The translations under genes were made by a program, and so were the position numbers. The notes beneath the pieces are model-generated. The model made no database searches. It saw nothing but the letters and a program-made list of their open reading frames with translations, and was not told the DNA's origin. DNA of 64,000 bases, taken from positions 868,001 through 932,000 of the forward strand of contig NZ_LN913016.1 in the NCBI RefSeq assembly GCF_001487145.1. Reading direction: 5' to 3'. The DNA is from Anaerococcus rubeinfantis. GTDB taxonomy: Bacteria > Bacillota > Clostridia > Tissierellales > Peptoniphilaceae. Of this stretch, positions 17,843-26,019 are shown piece after piece (the first letter of the stretch is position 1; every line of letters starts with the position of its first letter).

Positions 17843-18436
17843 TTAAATTGTCTCAATATCTGCGAAACTTAAATCTATTATCGTATCTCTTCCAAACATA
17901 TCAATTAAAGCTTTAATTGTTTGTTTTTCAGGATCAATTTCTTTTATTTCTGCTACTAGGTCTTGGAATGGTCCTTGAATTATATTTACATTGTCTCCAA
18001 TATTTAAATCAATATTAAATACTGGTTTGTCTTCTTTTATTCCAAATTTTCTAACTTCTCTTTTTGTAAGAGGAACTGGTTTAGAATCTGGTCCGACAAA
18101 TCCTGTAACACCTTGAGTATTTCTTATTATATACCAAGATCTATTTGTAATATTCATCTTAACCATTACATAACCTGGAAATAATTTTCTAGTTTTAAGT
18201 TTCTTTGATTCATTTTTTACTTCAACATACTCTTCTTCCGGCACTGTTACATCGATGATATCAGGATTTTGTTCGTTATCAATCATCATTTGGATTTTAT
18301 CTTTAACCCTATTTTCGTAGCCGGTATATGTGTGAACTACATACCATTTTGGTTGTTTTTCTGAATCTTTAGAATCAATTTCTTCTTTAGTATTGTTTGG
18401 TTCATTTGAACTATTGTTATTAGATAAATCTGTCAT
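17843..18436 (-). CDS. nusG: Transcription termination/antitermination factor NusG
   Basis: The 197-residue protein has the NGN domain starting with KWYVVHTYTGYENRVKDKI, the KLFPGYVMVKM hydrophobic groove and ITNRSWYIIRNTQGVTGF, then a C-terminal KOW domain with GDNVNIIQGPFQDL. An acidic, asparagine-rich N-terminal extension of about 30 residues (LSNNNSSNEPNNTKEE) precedes the NGN domain. NusG binds RNA polymerase and, in Firmicutes, promotes pausing. It lies seven bases after secE in the conserved rpmG-secE-nusG-rplK order. Confidence 0.97.
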   Translation of the reverse strand: MTDLSNNNSSNEPNNTKEEIDSKDSEKQPKWYVVHTYTGYENRVKDKIQMMIDNEQNPDIIDVTVPEEEYVEVKNESKKLKTRKLFPGYVMVKMNITNRSWYIIRNTQGVTGFVGPDSKPVPLTKREVRKFGIKEDKPVFNIDLNIGDNVNIIQGPFQDLVAEIKEIDPEKQTIKALIDMFGRDTIIDLSFADIETI

Positions 18437-18443
18437 ATCTTAC

Positions 18444-18626
18444 CTACATCAAAAATCCAAGCATGTTTCCAAAGACTATATCTAATAACCAAATGAGAAG
18501 TCCTGTAATCACACTGACAATAATAACAAGTAATGAGTAATTTAAAGTTTCATTTTTTGTTGGCCATGTGATTTTTTTGAATTCTCTACTAACAGATTTA
18601 AAAAATCCGTCTTTTTTCTTAGCCAT
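18444..18626 (-). CDS. secE: Preprotein translocase subunit SecE
   Basis: This 60-residue single-span protein has the SecE pattern: an amphipathic FKSVSREFKKITWPTKNE segment and one membrane helix (LLVIIVSVITGLLIWLLDIVF). It clamps SecY in the membrane. The gene lies 14 bases after rpmG and seven before nusG, its usual place. Confidence 0.96.
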   Translation of the reverse strand: MAKKKDGFFKSVSREFKKITWPTKNETLNYSLLVIIVSVITGLLIWLLDIVFGNMLGFLM

Positions 18627-18640
18627 TTAAAAACTCCTTA

Positions 18641-18790
18641 CTATTTTGTTTCTTTATGAACAGTGTGTTTTTTACAGAAAGGACAATACTTTTTAAGCTC
18701 AAGTCTTTCTTGAGTGTTTTTTTTGTTTTTTGTAGTATCGTAATTTCTATTTTTGCAAACTGTGCATTCTAGTTTTACTTTATCTGCCAT
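18641..18790 (-). CDS. rpmG: 50S ribosomal protein L33, zinc-ribbon form
   Basis: Starting at the ATG at 18790 gives 49 residues ([17 protein letters not shown]...), the normal L33 length. TAGGAGGTG lies just upstream. A longer in-frame start at 18847 would overlap the promoter and is rejected. Two CxxC pairs, CTVC and CPFC, make this the zinc-binding (C+) form. First gene of the rpmG-secE-nusG-rplKA unit. Confidence 0.96.
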   Translation of the reverse strand: MADKVKLECTVCKNRNYDTTKNKKNTQERLELKKYCPFCKKHTVHKETK

Positions 18791-18834
18791 TAAAACACCT
18801 CCTAATTTATATGGATAGTCCCATACAAACATAT

Positions 18835-18863
18835 ATGTTACCATCAATTTTATTTAATGTCAA
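18835..18863 (-). promoter_or_regulatory. Promoter of rpmG-secE-nusG-rplKA
   Basis: TTGACA (18863-18858), 17-base spacer, TAACAT (18840-18835) on the minus strand. It supports the short rpmG start. Confidence 0.75.
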
Positions 18864-18869
18864 TATTTT

Positions 18870-19190
18870 TTATTGACTTTTTTCTAAGCTTTTGTAAAGT
18901 TTTTTTCTTTTATTTATTAAAAATTCTCTAAGATCATCTAAGTCATGATTTGAAAAACATGTATCACTATATTCAAGAAGTATTTCTTCTATGTCTTCTA
19001 ATTCGTAAACATTTTGATCATACATTTTTCCTAAAAAATTGTGATTTTTATCGTAAAAAACTTTTGGTGGATAGCCTTCTAATTTTCTGGTATCCATGCT
19101 TATATAAGAATTTTTTGAATAGATTTTATTTCCTACTACAAGTACAGCTTCTTTTATATTTATTTCTCTACCTGTAAGATAATCTTTCAT
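18870..19190 (-). CDS. Small hypothetical protein downstream of glmM
   Basis: I do not recognise this 106-residue protein. It has no membrane segment or signal. The N-terminal half looks like a short beta-rich domain (VLVVGNKIYSKNSYISMDT), followed by an acidic stretch (ELEDIEEILLEY) and a basic helical C-terminus (FLINKRKKLYKSLEK). Its ATG overlaps the glmM stop (TAATG), so translation is coupled to glmM. It may be a lineage-specific protein; the overlap and intact frame argue it is real. Confidence 0.65.
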   Translation of the reverse strand: MKDYLTGREINIKEAVLVVGNKIYSKNSYISMDTRKLEGYPPKVFYDKNHNFLGKMYDQNVYELEDIEEILLEYSDTCFSNHDLDDLREFLINKRKKLYKSLEKSQ

Positions 19191-20530
19191 TATAGTCCAC
19201 TTTTTTCTATAGCTTCTACTATATTATCTACTTTTTCGTTTGCTATTTCTTTTGTTTCAGCTTCTGCCATAACACGGATTAATGGTTCTGTTCCGCTTTC
19301 TCTAACTAAAATTCTTCCAGAATCTTTTAAGTCTTGGCTTTCTTTTTCTATAATATTTTTTATAGACTCATCTGATAAAACTGCACTTTTATCTTTTACT
19401 CTTACATTTTTTAATACTTGTGGGTAAATTTTCAACTCTCTTTTTAACTCTGATAAGCTAGCTTTATTGTCAATCATAGCTTCCATTAATCTAAGTGAAG
19501 TTAGAATTCCATCGCCAGTGTTTGCATATTTTGAAAAAATAATGTGTCCAGATTGTTCTCCACCTAACTCATAACCATTTTCGCTCATTTCTATATGAAC
19601 ATACTTATCTCCAACTTGGGTTTTTGAATAATTTATTCCTAATTTATCCAAAGCCTTGTATAGTCCAATATTTGACATGATTGTTGTTACAATTGTATTT
19701 GATTCGAGATTTCCTTCTTCTTTCATGTGTTTTCCACATATATAAAGAATTGCATCTCCATCAACTACTTCTCCATTTTCATCAACAGCTATACACCTAT
19801 CAGCGTCTCCATCATAGGCAAATCCACAATCAAGTTTGTTATCTTTTACATATTTTTGTAAAACTTCAATATGAGTTGACCCACAATCTACATTTATATT
19901 GAATCCATTTGGATTGTTATTAATAACAAAAGTTTCAGCTCCAAGTGCATCATAAACACTTTTTACTATTGATGATGCGGCACCATTTGCACAATCAAGT
20001 CCAACTTTTTTTCCTTTAAATGATTTACTTACTGTTTGAATAAGAAAAGCAATATATCTATTTCTTCCACCTATAAAATCATGAGTTCTTCCAATTTCTT
20101 CACCGATTTTTAAATCAATATCTTTTATATCTGAATCTATATAAGCTTCTAATTTTTCCAAAAATTCATCATCCATTTTTTCCCCATCAGAATTTATAAT
20201 TTTAATTCCATTATCATGATAAGGATTATGGCTTGCTGTTATCATTACACCACAATCAAAATCTTCACTTCTAACCACATATGATACTGAAGGTGTTGTT
20301 GTAACATGAAGTAAATAAGCATCTGATCCTGATGAAGTTATCCCTGCTGATAAAGCATCTTCAAACATATATGATGATCTTCTTGTATCTTTTCCTATTA
20401 CTATTTTTCCATTTCCATTGTTTTCTTTATTAAAATAATATCCTAAAAATCTTCCGATTCTAATTGCATGATAAAGAGTTAAGTCTTGGTTTGCTTCTCC
20501 CCTAAATCCATCTGTTCCAAAATATTTCAT
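19190..20530 (-). CDS. glmM: Phosphoglucosamine mutase
   Basis: GlmM converts glucosamine-6-phosphate to glucosamine-1-phosphate for peptidoglycan precursor synthesis. The 446 residues match the family. Visible are YFGTDGFRGEAN at the start, the phosphoserine loop MITASHNPYHDNGIK (Ser100), the metal loop DGDADRC, GGEQSGH near 325 and the phosphate-binding RESGTEPLIRVM near 410. A TTGAAT/TATAAT promoter and AGGAGG precede the ATG. Confidence 0.97.
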   Translation of the reverse strand: MKYFGTDGFRGEANQDLTLYHAIRIGRFLGYYFNKENNGNGKIVIGKDTRRSSYMFEDALSAGITSSGSDAYLLHVTTTPSVSYVVRSEDFDCGVMITASHNPYHDNGIKIINSDGEKMDDEFLEKLEAYIDSDIKDIDLKIGEEIGRTHDFIGGRNRYIAFLIQTVSKSFKGKKVGLDCANGAASSIVKSVYDALGAETFVINNNPNGFNINVDCGSTHIEVLQKYVKDNKLDCGFAYDGDADRCIAVDENGEVVDGDAILYICGKHMKEEGNLESNTIVTTIMSNIGLYKALDKLGINYSKTQVGDKYVHIEMSENGYELGGEQSGHIIFSKYANTGDGILTSLRLMEAMIDNKASLSELKRELKIYPQVLKNVRVKDKSAVLSDESIKNIIEKESQDLKDSGRILVRESGTEPLIRVMAEAETKEIANEKVDNIVEAIEKSGL

Positions 20531-20554
20531 ACTTTCCTCCTATTTTCACATTTA

Positions 20555-20583
20555 ATTATAAATTACTAAGCCCATTGATTCAA
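20555..20583 (-). promoter_or_regulatory. Promoter of glmM
   Basis: TTGAAT (20583-20578), 17-base spacer, TATAAT (20560-20555) on the minus strand. Confidence 0.75.
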
Positions 20584-20618
20584 GTAATTTATTATAAAAT
20601 GAGAATAGTTAAATTTTT

Positions 20619-20646
20619 TTGCTTAATTTTTTCATTAATATATAAT
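20619..20646 (+). promoter_or_regulatory. Promoter abutting the trmN6 start codon
   Basis: TATAAT at 20641-20646 with TTGCTT 16 bases upstream (20619-20624). The expected +1 falls on or next to the ATG at 20653, which would give a leaderless mRNA. Confidence 0.5.
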
Positions 20647-20652
20647 TTAGAT

Positions 20653-21354
20653 ATGGAAAAGTTAGATTATATACCAAAAACAAATTTATATATGAAACAT
20701 GTGGATAAATCTTACTCTTTTGGAATTGATTCAATTCTTCTTGCAAATTTTGCAAAAATGAAAAAAAATAGAAGATTAATTGATATTGGAGCTGGAAGTG
20801 GAATTTTATCTCTCGCATCTTTTTATTATTATGATTTAGATAAGGTTTATTCAATTGAAATTCAAAAAGAAAAAGCAAAACTTTTAAAGGAAAATTTAAA
20901 AATAAATTCTATTGATAAGATTGAAGTTATTAATGATGATTTAAATAAGCTTAATTTTAAGGAGAATTTTACAGACTATATTATTACAAACCCTCCCTAT
21001 TATAAAAAGGGAGCAAATATTAAAAACAAGGATGAAGAATTTTTAATTTCAAGACAAGAAATAAAAATGAATCTTTCTGATATTTTTAAATTTTCAAATA
21101 AAGTTTTGAAAGATAAGGGCAAATTATTTATGATTCATAAGCCTGAAAGACTTGTTGATATTATAAAAGAAAGTGGAAATTTAAAATTAAAAAGAATAAA
21201 GTTCGTTCAATCAAAAGCTTTCGAGAAACCTGTTTTTGTTCTTATGGAATTTGTAAAAAATGCAAATGATGGGTTAAAATTTGAAAACCCCCTTGTAATT
21301 TATGATGAAAATAGCAATTATACTAAGGAGGTCAATGAAATAAATGGACTATAG
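20653..21354 (+). CDS. trmN6: tRNA1(Val) adenine-N6 methyltransferase-like protein
   Basis: A class I SAM methyltransferase with the Rossmann motif LIDIGAGSGILSLA and the N6-adenine catalytic motif NPPYY, as in TrmN6/YfiC. I use the ATG at 20653 (233 residues): homologues begin close to the LDYIPKTNLYMKH segment, and TATAAT sits seven bases upstream. The frame could extend to 20575 (26 more residues, hydrophobic and unlike the family). It overlaps rsmI by 11 bases, so the two RNA methylases form an operon. Confidence 0.85.
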   Translation: MEKLDYIPKTNLYMKHVDKSYSFGIDSILLANFAKMKKNRRLIDIGAGSGILSLASFYYYDLDKVYSIEIQKEKAKLLKENLKINSIDKIEVINDDLNKLNFKENFTDYIITNPPYYKKGANIKNKDEEFLISRQEIKMNLSDIFKFSNKVLKDKGKLFMIHKPERLVDIIKESGNLKLKRIKFVQSKAFEKPVFVLMEFVKNANDGLKFENPLVIYDENSNYTKEVNEINGL

Positions 21355-22162
21355 TATTTATTTTGTTCCAACCCCAATTGGAAATTTGGAAGATATGACA
21401 ATTAGGGCAATAAATGTATTAAAAAATGTAGATATTATTGCTTGCGAAGATACAAGAGAAAGCAAAAAGCTTTTAAATTATTTTGATATAAATAAAAAGC
21501 TTACTTCCTACCACAAATTTAATGAAAAACAAAAATCTGAAGAAATTATAAAAAATGTAAAAGAAGGCATGACTTATGCTGTTATTACTGACCAAGGTAT
21601 GCCTGGGATTTCTGATCCAGGCCATATTTTGATTAAAGAATGCATTAAGGAAAATATTTCTTACACAGTTTTACCTGGTCCATCTTCTATCCTTACAGCC
21701 TTAATTGCAAGTAGTTTTGACAATGATAAATTTTCTTTTTATGGTTTTATTCCGAAGAAAAACTCTGACAAGAAAAAATTATATAATGAGTTAGAAAAAG
21801 AAAATAAGACTTGTATTTTATTTGATACTCCCCATAATTTAGAAAATACCATAAATGATTTTAAAAAAATATTTCCTCAAAGAAATCTTGCTATTACAAG
21901 AGAGCTTAGCAAAAAATTTGAGCAATATCAGATTTTTAAAATTAAAGATATTAATATAGAAGATTTAACCTTGAAGGGGGAATTTGTTCTGATTTTAGAA
22001 AAAAATAAGAAGGAAGAGAATTTAGATATCACTTCCTATAAAGATAAGATTTTAAAAATGAAAAAAGAAGGTGAATCTACCAAAGATATAGTAAAATCCT
22101 TGAAAAAATCCACCCCTTTTTCAAAAAATGAAATTTATGATTTTGTCATAAGTTTAGACTAA
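21344..22162 (+). CDS. rsmI: 16S rRNA (cytidine-1402-2'-O)-methyltransferase
   Basis: This 272-residue tetrapyrrole-methylase-fold protein has FVPTPIGNLEDMTIRAI at the start, ACEDTRESKKLL, TDQGMPGISDPGH and LPGPSSILTALIASSF, the RsmI motif series. It methylates the ribose of C1402 in 16S rRNA. It overlaps the trmN6 end by 11 bases, with AAGGAGG inside trmN6. Its 3' end overlaps the end of the convergent dhaM by nine bases, with no terminator between. Confidence 0.95.
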   Translation: MDYSIYFVPTPIGNLEDMTIRAINVLKNVDIIACEDTRESKKLLNYFDINKKLTSYHKFNEKQKSEEIIKNVKEGMTYAVITDQGMPGISDPGHILIKECIKENISYTVLPGPSSILTALIASSFDNDKFSFYGFIPKKNSDKKKLYNELEKENKTCILFDTPHNLENTINDFKKIFPQRNLAITRELSKKFEQYQIFKIKDINIEDLTLKGEFVLILEKNKKEENLDITSYKDKILKMKKEGESTKDIVKSLKKSTPFSKNEIYDFVISLD

Positions 22163-22552
22163 ATTATCCAATTTATTTACCGGATAAGTTTTTAAATAAG
22201 AAACTATTTCATCCAAACTTTGTCCTGCTGATGCATTTACTGCTGTTTGAACACTTGTTTCAATTAAAGGTGTGCCTGCAAGATAAACTTTGGATTTTTT
22301 TTCTTCATCAAGCATATCTATAGCCATTTGACAATTAAGCATAGATGAACCCAAATCAAAAAATACAACAAGTCCATCATCTTTAGCATATTTTCCTATA
22401 AGCTCATTTATTTCATCAAAATTAGATCCAATATTACCATCATTATCGCCACCACTTGTAATAATTTCTACTCCTGGTGCCATTTGAAGAAGAATTTCTC
22501 TTAGACCTTCTGCTAATTTTTTGCTGTGGCTTGCTAATAAAATATTAACCAT
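22154..22552 (-). CDS. dhaM: PTS-dependent dihydroxyacetone kinase, phosphotransferase subunit
   Basis: This 132-residue EIIA-Dha domain starts NILLASHSKKLAEG, with the phosphorylatable histidine at His9. It passes phosphate from HPr to the ADP bound in DhaL. Unlike the E. coli subunit it has no fused HPr or EI domain, the usual form in Firmicutes. Its start overlaps dhaL by eight bases, which suggests translational coupling. Confidence 0.93.
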   Translation of the reverse strand: MVNILLASHSKKLAEGLREILLQMAPGVEIITSGGDNDGNIGSNFDEINELIGKYAKDDGLVVFFDLGSSMLNCQMAIDMLDEEKKSKVYLAGTPLIETSVQTAVNASAGQSLDEIVSYLKTYPVNKLDNLV

Positions 22553-23159
22553 CTATTTCTCCTATTGTACTTTTTATACACAAAAAAGATGAATAAGCAC
22601 CCGGATCAATATGTCCTATTGATCTTTCTCCAAGATATGCAGCCCTACCTTTTCGTGCCTTAATATCTTTGGTTGCTTCCATTTTTTCTTCTGCAAGTTT
22701 TAAAATTTCATCAAAACTCAAATTATTTTTCAAAGCTTCTGACACTGGTGAGAGTACATCAACCATAGTTTTATCTCCAACTTGAGCCTTACCTCTCATA
22801 ATTACCCCATCAACTCCATCAGAAAAAGCTTTTGAAAAAGTATCCTTATTCAAACTTATTTCTCCATCCAAAGATTGAGCAAATTTCATAAAAAAAGTTC
22901 CATACAAAGGACCACTTGCCCCTCCAACATTTGAAATTAAAGTCATGGCAATTTTATTAAAGAGAGTTTTTAAATCCCTAAAATCTTCATTCATAGCAAC
23001 TTTAACTTTTCTAAACCCTTTAGCCATATTATAACCATGATCACCATCACCAATTGCCCTGTCCAAATCTGTAAGATATTCTTCGTTTTCTATTATGGTG
23101 TCCGATAAATTTATTATCCTATTTTTTATTTTTTCTATATCCATCTTATCCCCTAACAA
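22545..23159 (-). CDS. dhaL: Dihydroxyacetone kinase ADP-binding subunit
   Basis: The 204-residue DhaL has LDRAIGDGDHGYNMAKGF near residues 28-45, with the aspartates that hold Mg-ADP, SNVGGASGPLYGTFF near 74-88, and GDKTMVDVLSP near 125. The nucleotide stays bound and is recharged by DhaM. The start overlaps the dhaK end by 14 bases. The first four residues (MLGD) precede an internal ATG that may be the true start. Confidence 0.94.
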   Translation of the reverse strand: MLGDKMDIEKIKNRIINLSDTIIENEEYLTDLDRAIGDGDHGYNMAKGFRKVKVAMNEDFRDLKTLFNKIAMTLISNVGGASGPLYGTFFMKFAQSLDGEISLNKDTFSKAFSDGVDGVIMRGKAQVGDKTMVDVLSPVSEALKNNLSFDEILKLAEEKMEATKDIKARKGRAAYLGERSIGHIDPGAYSSFLCIKSTIGEIDG

Positions 23160-24132
23160 TAACTACATCTTCTTCTAATAATTTTAAAATTTCCTCATCA
23201 ACCTTAAACAAGGTCAAAGAAAATCCAGCCATATCCATACTAGTCATAAAATTACCAAGGAATGTTTTTTTAATATTTATATTTTTTTCTTTCAAATAAT
23301 CATGACAGAAATTATTTACGACAAATAGTTCCATTTCGGTTGTTTGACCCATGCCATTAACCATCAAAACAAAATCTCCATCAAGATTTTCAAAATCTTT
23401 TAAAATATAGTCTAAAAGCTCTTTTGAAATTTCATCAGCACTTTTAATTTTTTCTTGTTTTATACCAGGTTCACCGTGAATTCCAATTCCAATTTCCATA
23501 TCTTCTTCAGATAATTCAAAGCTTTCTTTTCCGGAAATTGGATTAATACAAGGTTTAATAGCCATACCCATAGATTTTATATTTTTTACAATTTTTTCTG
23601 CCATAGCTTTCATTTCATCTAAACTTTTTCCTTCTCTTGCCATAGCGCCCAAAACTTTGTGAACAAAAACAGTTCCCGCAATTCCTCTTCTTCCAGTTGT
23701 ATAGGTAGAATCTTCAACTGCAACATCATCATTTACAATAATATAATCTACTTTGATGCCTTCCATCTCTGCCATATCTTTTGCCATTTCAAAATTCATG
23801 ACATCGCCCGTATAATTTTTTACAACCATAAAGACACCTTCCCCAGAATCAGCAAGTTTTATCGCTTCTAAAACTTGGTCAGGTGTTGGAGATGTAAAAA
23901 TTTCTCCACAAATTGCACAATCTAGCATACCATCACCAACATAGCCTGCGTGAGCTGGTTCGTGGCCACTTCCACCTCCAGAAATTAAACCTACCTTTCC
24001 TTTAATTGGCAGATCTTTTCTGTAAACAATTTTTAAGTCTTCGTTTATTTTTACCTTGTCATCATTTGCTTTTTGAAGTCCTTTTAACATTTGACTTAAA
24101 ATCAGATCCTTATCATTAATTATTTTTTTCAT
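23146..24132 (-). CDS. dhaK: Dihydroxyacetone kinase substrate-binding subunit
   Basis: DhaK holds dihydroxyacetone covalently on a histidine, here GIHGEPGI near residue 217. GLISGGGSGHEPAHAGYVG near 35-52 is the other conserved block. I choose the ATG at 24132 (328 residues): AAGGGTGG lies six bases upstream, whereas the GTG at 24141 would sit inside that site. First gene of dhaKLM. The system makes dihydroxyacetone phosphate from glycerol-derived or scavenged dihydroxyacetone. No DhaS/DhaR regulator is adjacent. Confidence 0.95.
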   Translation of the reverse strand: MKKIINDKDLILSQMLKGLQKANDDKVKINEDLKIVYRKDLPIKGKVGLISGGGSGHEPAHAGYVGDGMLDCAICGEIFTSPTPDQVLEAIKLADSGEGVFMVVKNYTGDVMNFEMAKDMAEMEGIKVDYIIVNDDVAVEDSTYTTGRRGIAGTVFVHKVLGAMAREGKSLDEMKAMAEKIVKNIKSMGMAIKPCINPISGKESFELSEEDMEIGIGIHGEPGIKQEKIKSADEISKELLDYILKDFENLDGDFVLMVNGMGQTTEMELFVVNNFCHDYLKEKNINIKKTFLGNFMTSMDMAGFSLTLFKVDEEILKLLEEDVVIVRG

Positions 24133-24301
24133 AAATACCACCCTTTCTTAGTAAGAATATACCCAAATAAAAAAATTATAATTCTTGTTTTTACAATAAG
24201 ATTAGAATAAAAAATTAAAAGATAAATCTAGAAAAATCTTTTGGAAAACAATGCAATCTCAATATTTTTTTATAATATTATAAAAATAAATAAAAAATCG
24301 C
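24133..24301. other. Intergenic region between dhaK and the flavodoxin promoter
   Basis: AT-rich and non-coding. It contains a 20-bp palindrome TTTTTATAATATTATAAAAA (24266-24285) that could be an operator or only AT-rich chance, and no clear dhaK promoter. Confidence 0.4.
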
Positions 24302-24362
24302 TTGACACAATGAGAAAAATAATATATTATTTGCTTAGATATTGATATAGGTTATCAATATC
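24302..24362 (+). promoter_or_regulatory. Flavodoxin promoter with downstream dyad operator
   Basis: TTGACA (24302-24307), 17-base spacer and TATTAT (24325-24330). Just after it GATATTGATA (24338-24347) and TATCAATATC (24353-24362) form a perfect 10-bp inverted repeat with a five-base centre, covering the likely +1. The GATA...TATC ends resemble Fur-type iron boxes, though the spacing is wider. Confidence 0.75.
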
Positions 24363-24401
24363 AAATAAATATTTTGATTTTAAAGGAGAAAATTTAATTT
24401 T

Positions 24402-24836
24402 ATGAAGAAAGTTGCTATTGTTTATTGGTCTGGTACTGGAAATACTGAAGCTATGGCCAATGAAATTTTTGAAGAACTTAAAAAAAATAATTTAGATGTA
24501 GAAATGCTTGATCCAAATTCTTTCACAAAAGATTTAATCGAAGAATATGATGGATTTGCTTTTGGTTGCCCTGCTATGGGTAGTGAAGAATTAGAAGAAA
24601 CTGAATTTGAACCAATGTTTGAAAATGTTGAAAATTTTCTTTCAAATAAACCTGTTTTGATTTTTGGATCTTACCAATGGGCTGATGGCGAATGGATGGA
24701 TATTTGGCAAGATAGATGTAAAAATGATGGTATAAATTTAGTTCGTGACGGTCTTATTGCCTATGATAATCCTAATGATGAAGCTTTGGAAGAATGTAGA
24801 AAGGCAGCAATAGATTTATCTAAAGCCTTAGGTTAA
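24402..24836 (+). CDS. Short-chain flavodoxin
   Basis: The 144 residues start with KKVAIVYWSGTGNTEAMA, the FMN phosphate loop SGTGNT, followed by FGCPAMGSEELEETEFEPM near residue 57 and FGSYQWADGEWMD near 87, both FMN-ring loops of clostridial flavodoxins. It carries electrons in place of ferredoxin, typically when iron is scarce. The AAGGAG site is 13 bases from the ATG, longer than usual. The gene lies four bases before a DUF3793 gene and behind an operator-bearing promoter. Confidence 0.93.
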   Translation: MKKVAIVYWSGTGNTEAMANEIFEELKKNNLDVEMLDPNSFTKDLIEEYDGFAFGCPAMGSEELEETEFEPMFENVENFLSNKPVLIFGSYQWADGEWMDIWQDRCKNDGINLVRDGLIAYDNPNDEALEECRKAAIDLSKALG

Positions 24837-24840
24837 AATT

Positions 24841-25386
24841 ATGAACGAAGAATTGTTAATTGATTATGCATCGCAAACTTTAGCTAATAAAAAATTAGCC
24901 AGTTTGTTTACTTTTAAAAATACTAAAAATATAAATATAGAAAAAATGGTTTTTGAGTGGAACCAAGTACTTAATGAAAAAAATGTCTACGTGGAAATAC
25001 TTAATAACAATAAATCTTCTGCTCAAATTTATGCATACAGACCTCACAAGCTAAAATACGTATTAAATGAAACAAAAACAAAATCTCTCCTAGAGTCATT
25101 TGGCTACAAAACAAATGACCTAAACCAATGCATAAATCATTTGAAATTAAGATATAAAATCGAAAATTTTCCACACGAAATCGGCATTTTTCTTGGATAT
25201 CCATTAGAAGATGTAATTGGTTTTATTGAAAATAAGGGAAGTAAATTTCTTATAAATGGATATTGGAAAGTCTATGCCAACGAAGATCAAAAAATGAAAA
25301 TTTTTAATAATTACAATAACATAAAAAAATCTTATAAAATCCTGTTCGAACGTTACAAAGATATAAGTAAACTTTGCCTTAGTTAA
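24841..25386 (+). CDS. DUF3793 family protein
   Basis: A 181-residue protein of unknown function. The C-terminal half contains HEIGIFLGYPLEDVIGFI and NGYWKVYAN, which I recognise as the conserved core of DUF3793, a clostridial family with an invariant His-Glu and Gly-Tyr-Trp. There is no signal or membrane segment. It follows flavodoxin after four bases and shares its promoter; the pairing suggests a role in iron limitation or redox adaptation (inference). Confidence 0.85.
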   Translation: MNEELLIDYASQTLANKKLASLFTFKNTKNINIEKMVFEWNQVLNEKNVYVEILNNNKSSAQIYAYRPHKLKYVLNETKTKSLLESFGYKTNDLNQCINHLKLRYKIENFPHEIGIFLGYPLEDVIGFIENKGSKFLINGYWKVYANEDQKMKIFNNYNNIKKSYKILFERYKDISKLCLS

Positions 25387-25398
25387 CAATTCACATAA

Positions 25399-25436
25399 AA
25401 AAGGCTTTGAGTTTTAACTCAAGGCCTTTATTTTTA
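25399..25436. terminator. Bidirectional terminator overlapping the HAD gene end
   Basis: GGCTTTGAGTT and AACTCAAGGCC form the stem (25403-25427) with A and T runs on the two sides. The stop codon of the HAD gene (25414-25416) lies in the loop region. Confidence 0.85.
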
Positions 25437-26019
25437 AAAGATCACTTATTTTTTCTATTTTAATATCTGCAAGCTCTCCTTCTTTTTCTTTTCCGTAGCC
25501 GTATTTTGCAAAAATGGATATATTATTATTTAAAATTCCAGCTTTAACATCGGAGAGCCTATCTCCTACTATTACAAATTTATCGATTTTTTCTATTTTT
25601 ATAATTTCAGCTTTTGATTTATAATCGTAGTTTTCACCTACCAGATATTTTTCAAAATAAGAATCTAAATTGTATATTTTTCTTGCACTATCTATATATT
25701 TTTTAGAGCAAGATGATAAAATTATCAGTTCGTGTTTATTTTTTAGGATATTTAATACTTTTTCTGTATCATCGTATAAAGAACCAAAATCTTTCATGTT
25801 TTCTATCATGAAATTTCCTGTTGTTTCTATTAATTTTTCTTTATCATAGGAATCGTCTAGAAAATCGTCCCAAATTTTTCTTGGAGGATAGCCAAGATAT
25901 GATTTTGGGTCAAGACTTGGTTTTTTAATTTTATATTTTTTTAGGCAATCATAAAATGCTTTTTCATAAATTTCGTCACTTTTATGGATAGTACCATCAA
26001 AGTCAAAAATTATTTTCAT
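25414..26019 (-). CDS. HAD-family phosphatase
   Basis: This 201-residue HAD hydrolase has motif [12 protein letters not shown] (nucleophile Asp6, acid Asp8), motif II LSSCS near residue 96, and motif [14 protein letters not shown] near 150. The cap is small and helical (subfamily IA). It follows ribH with a four-base overlap, so it may dephosphorylate a riboflavin pathway intermediate (the pyrimidine phosphate step before lumazine synthase is done by HAD enzymes in other bacteria). That link is inference from position. Confidence 0.8.
   Translation of the reverse strand: MKIIFDFDGTIHKSDEIYEKAFYDCLKKYKIKKPSLDPKSYLGYPPRKIWDDFLDDSYDKEKLIETTGNFMIENMKDFGSLYDDTEKVLNILKNKHELIILSSCSKKYIDSARKIYNLDSYFEKYLVGENYDYKSKAEIIKIEKIDKFVIVGDRLSDVKAGILNNNISIFAKYGYGKEKEGELADIKIEKISDLLKIKALS

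Noticed and set aside
18791-18847. Longer rpmG start
   Set aside because: It would overlap the TAACAT -10 region, and the 49-residue form from 18790 matches L33 exactly.
24266-24285. 20-bp AT palindrome TTTTTATAATATTATAAAAA
   Set aside because: At this base composition such a palindrome can arise by chance, and it is placed far from both flanking start codons; kept only as a note in the intergenic entry.
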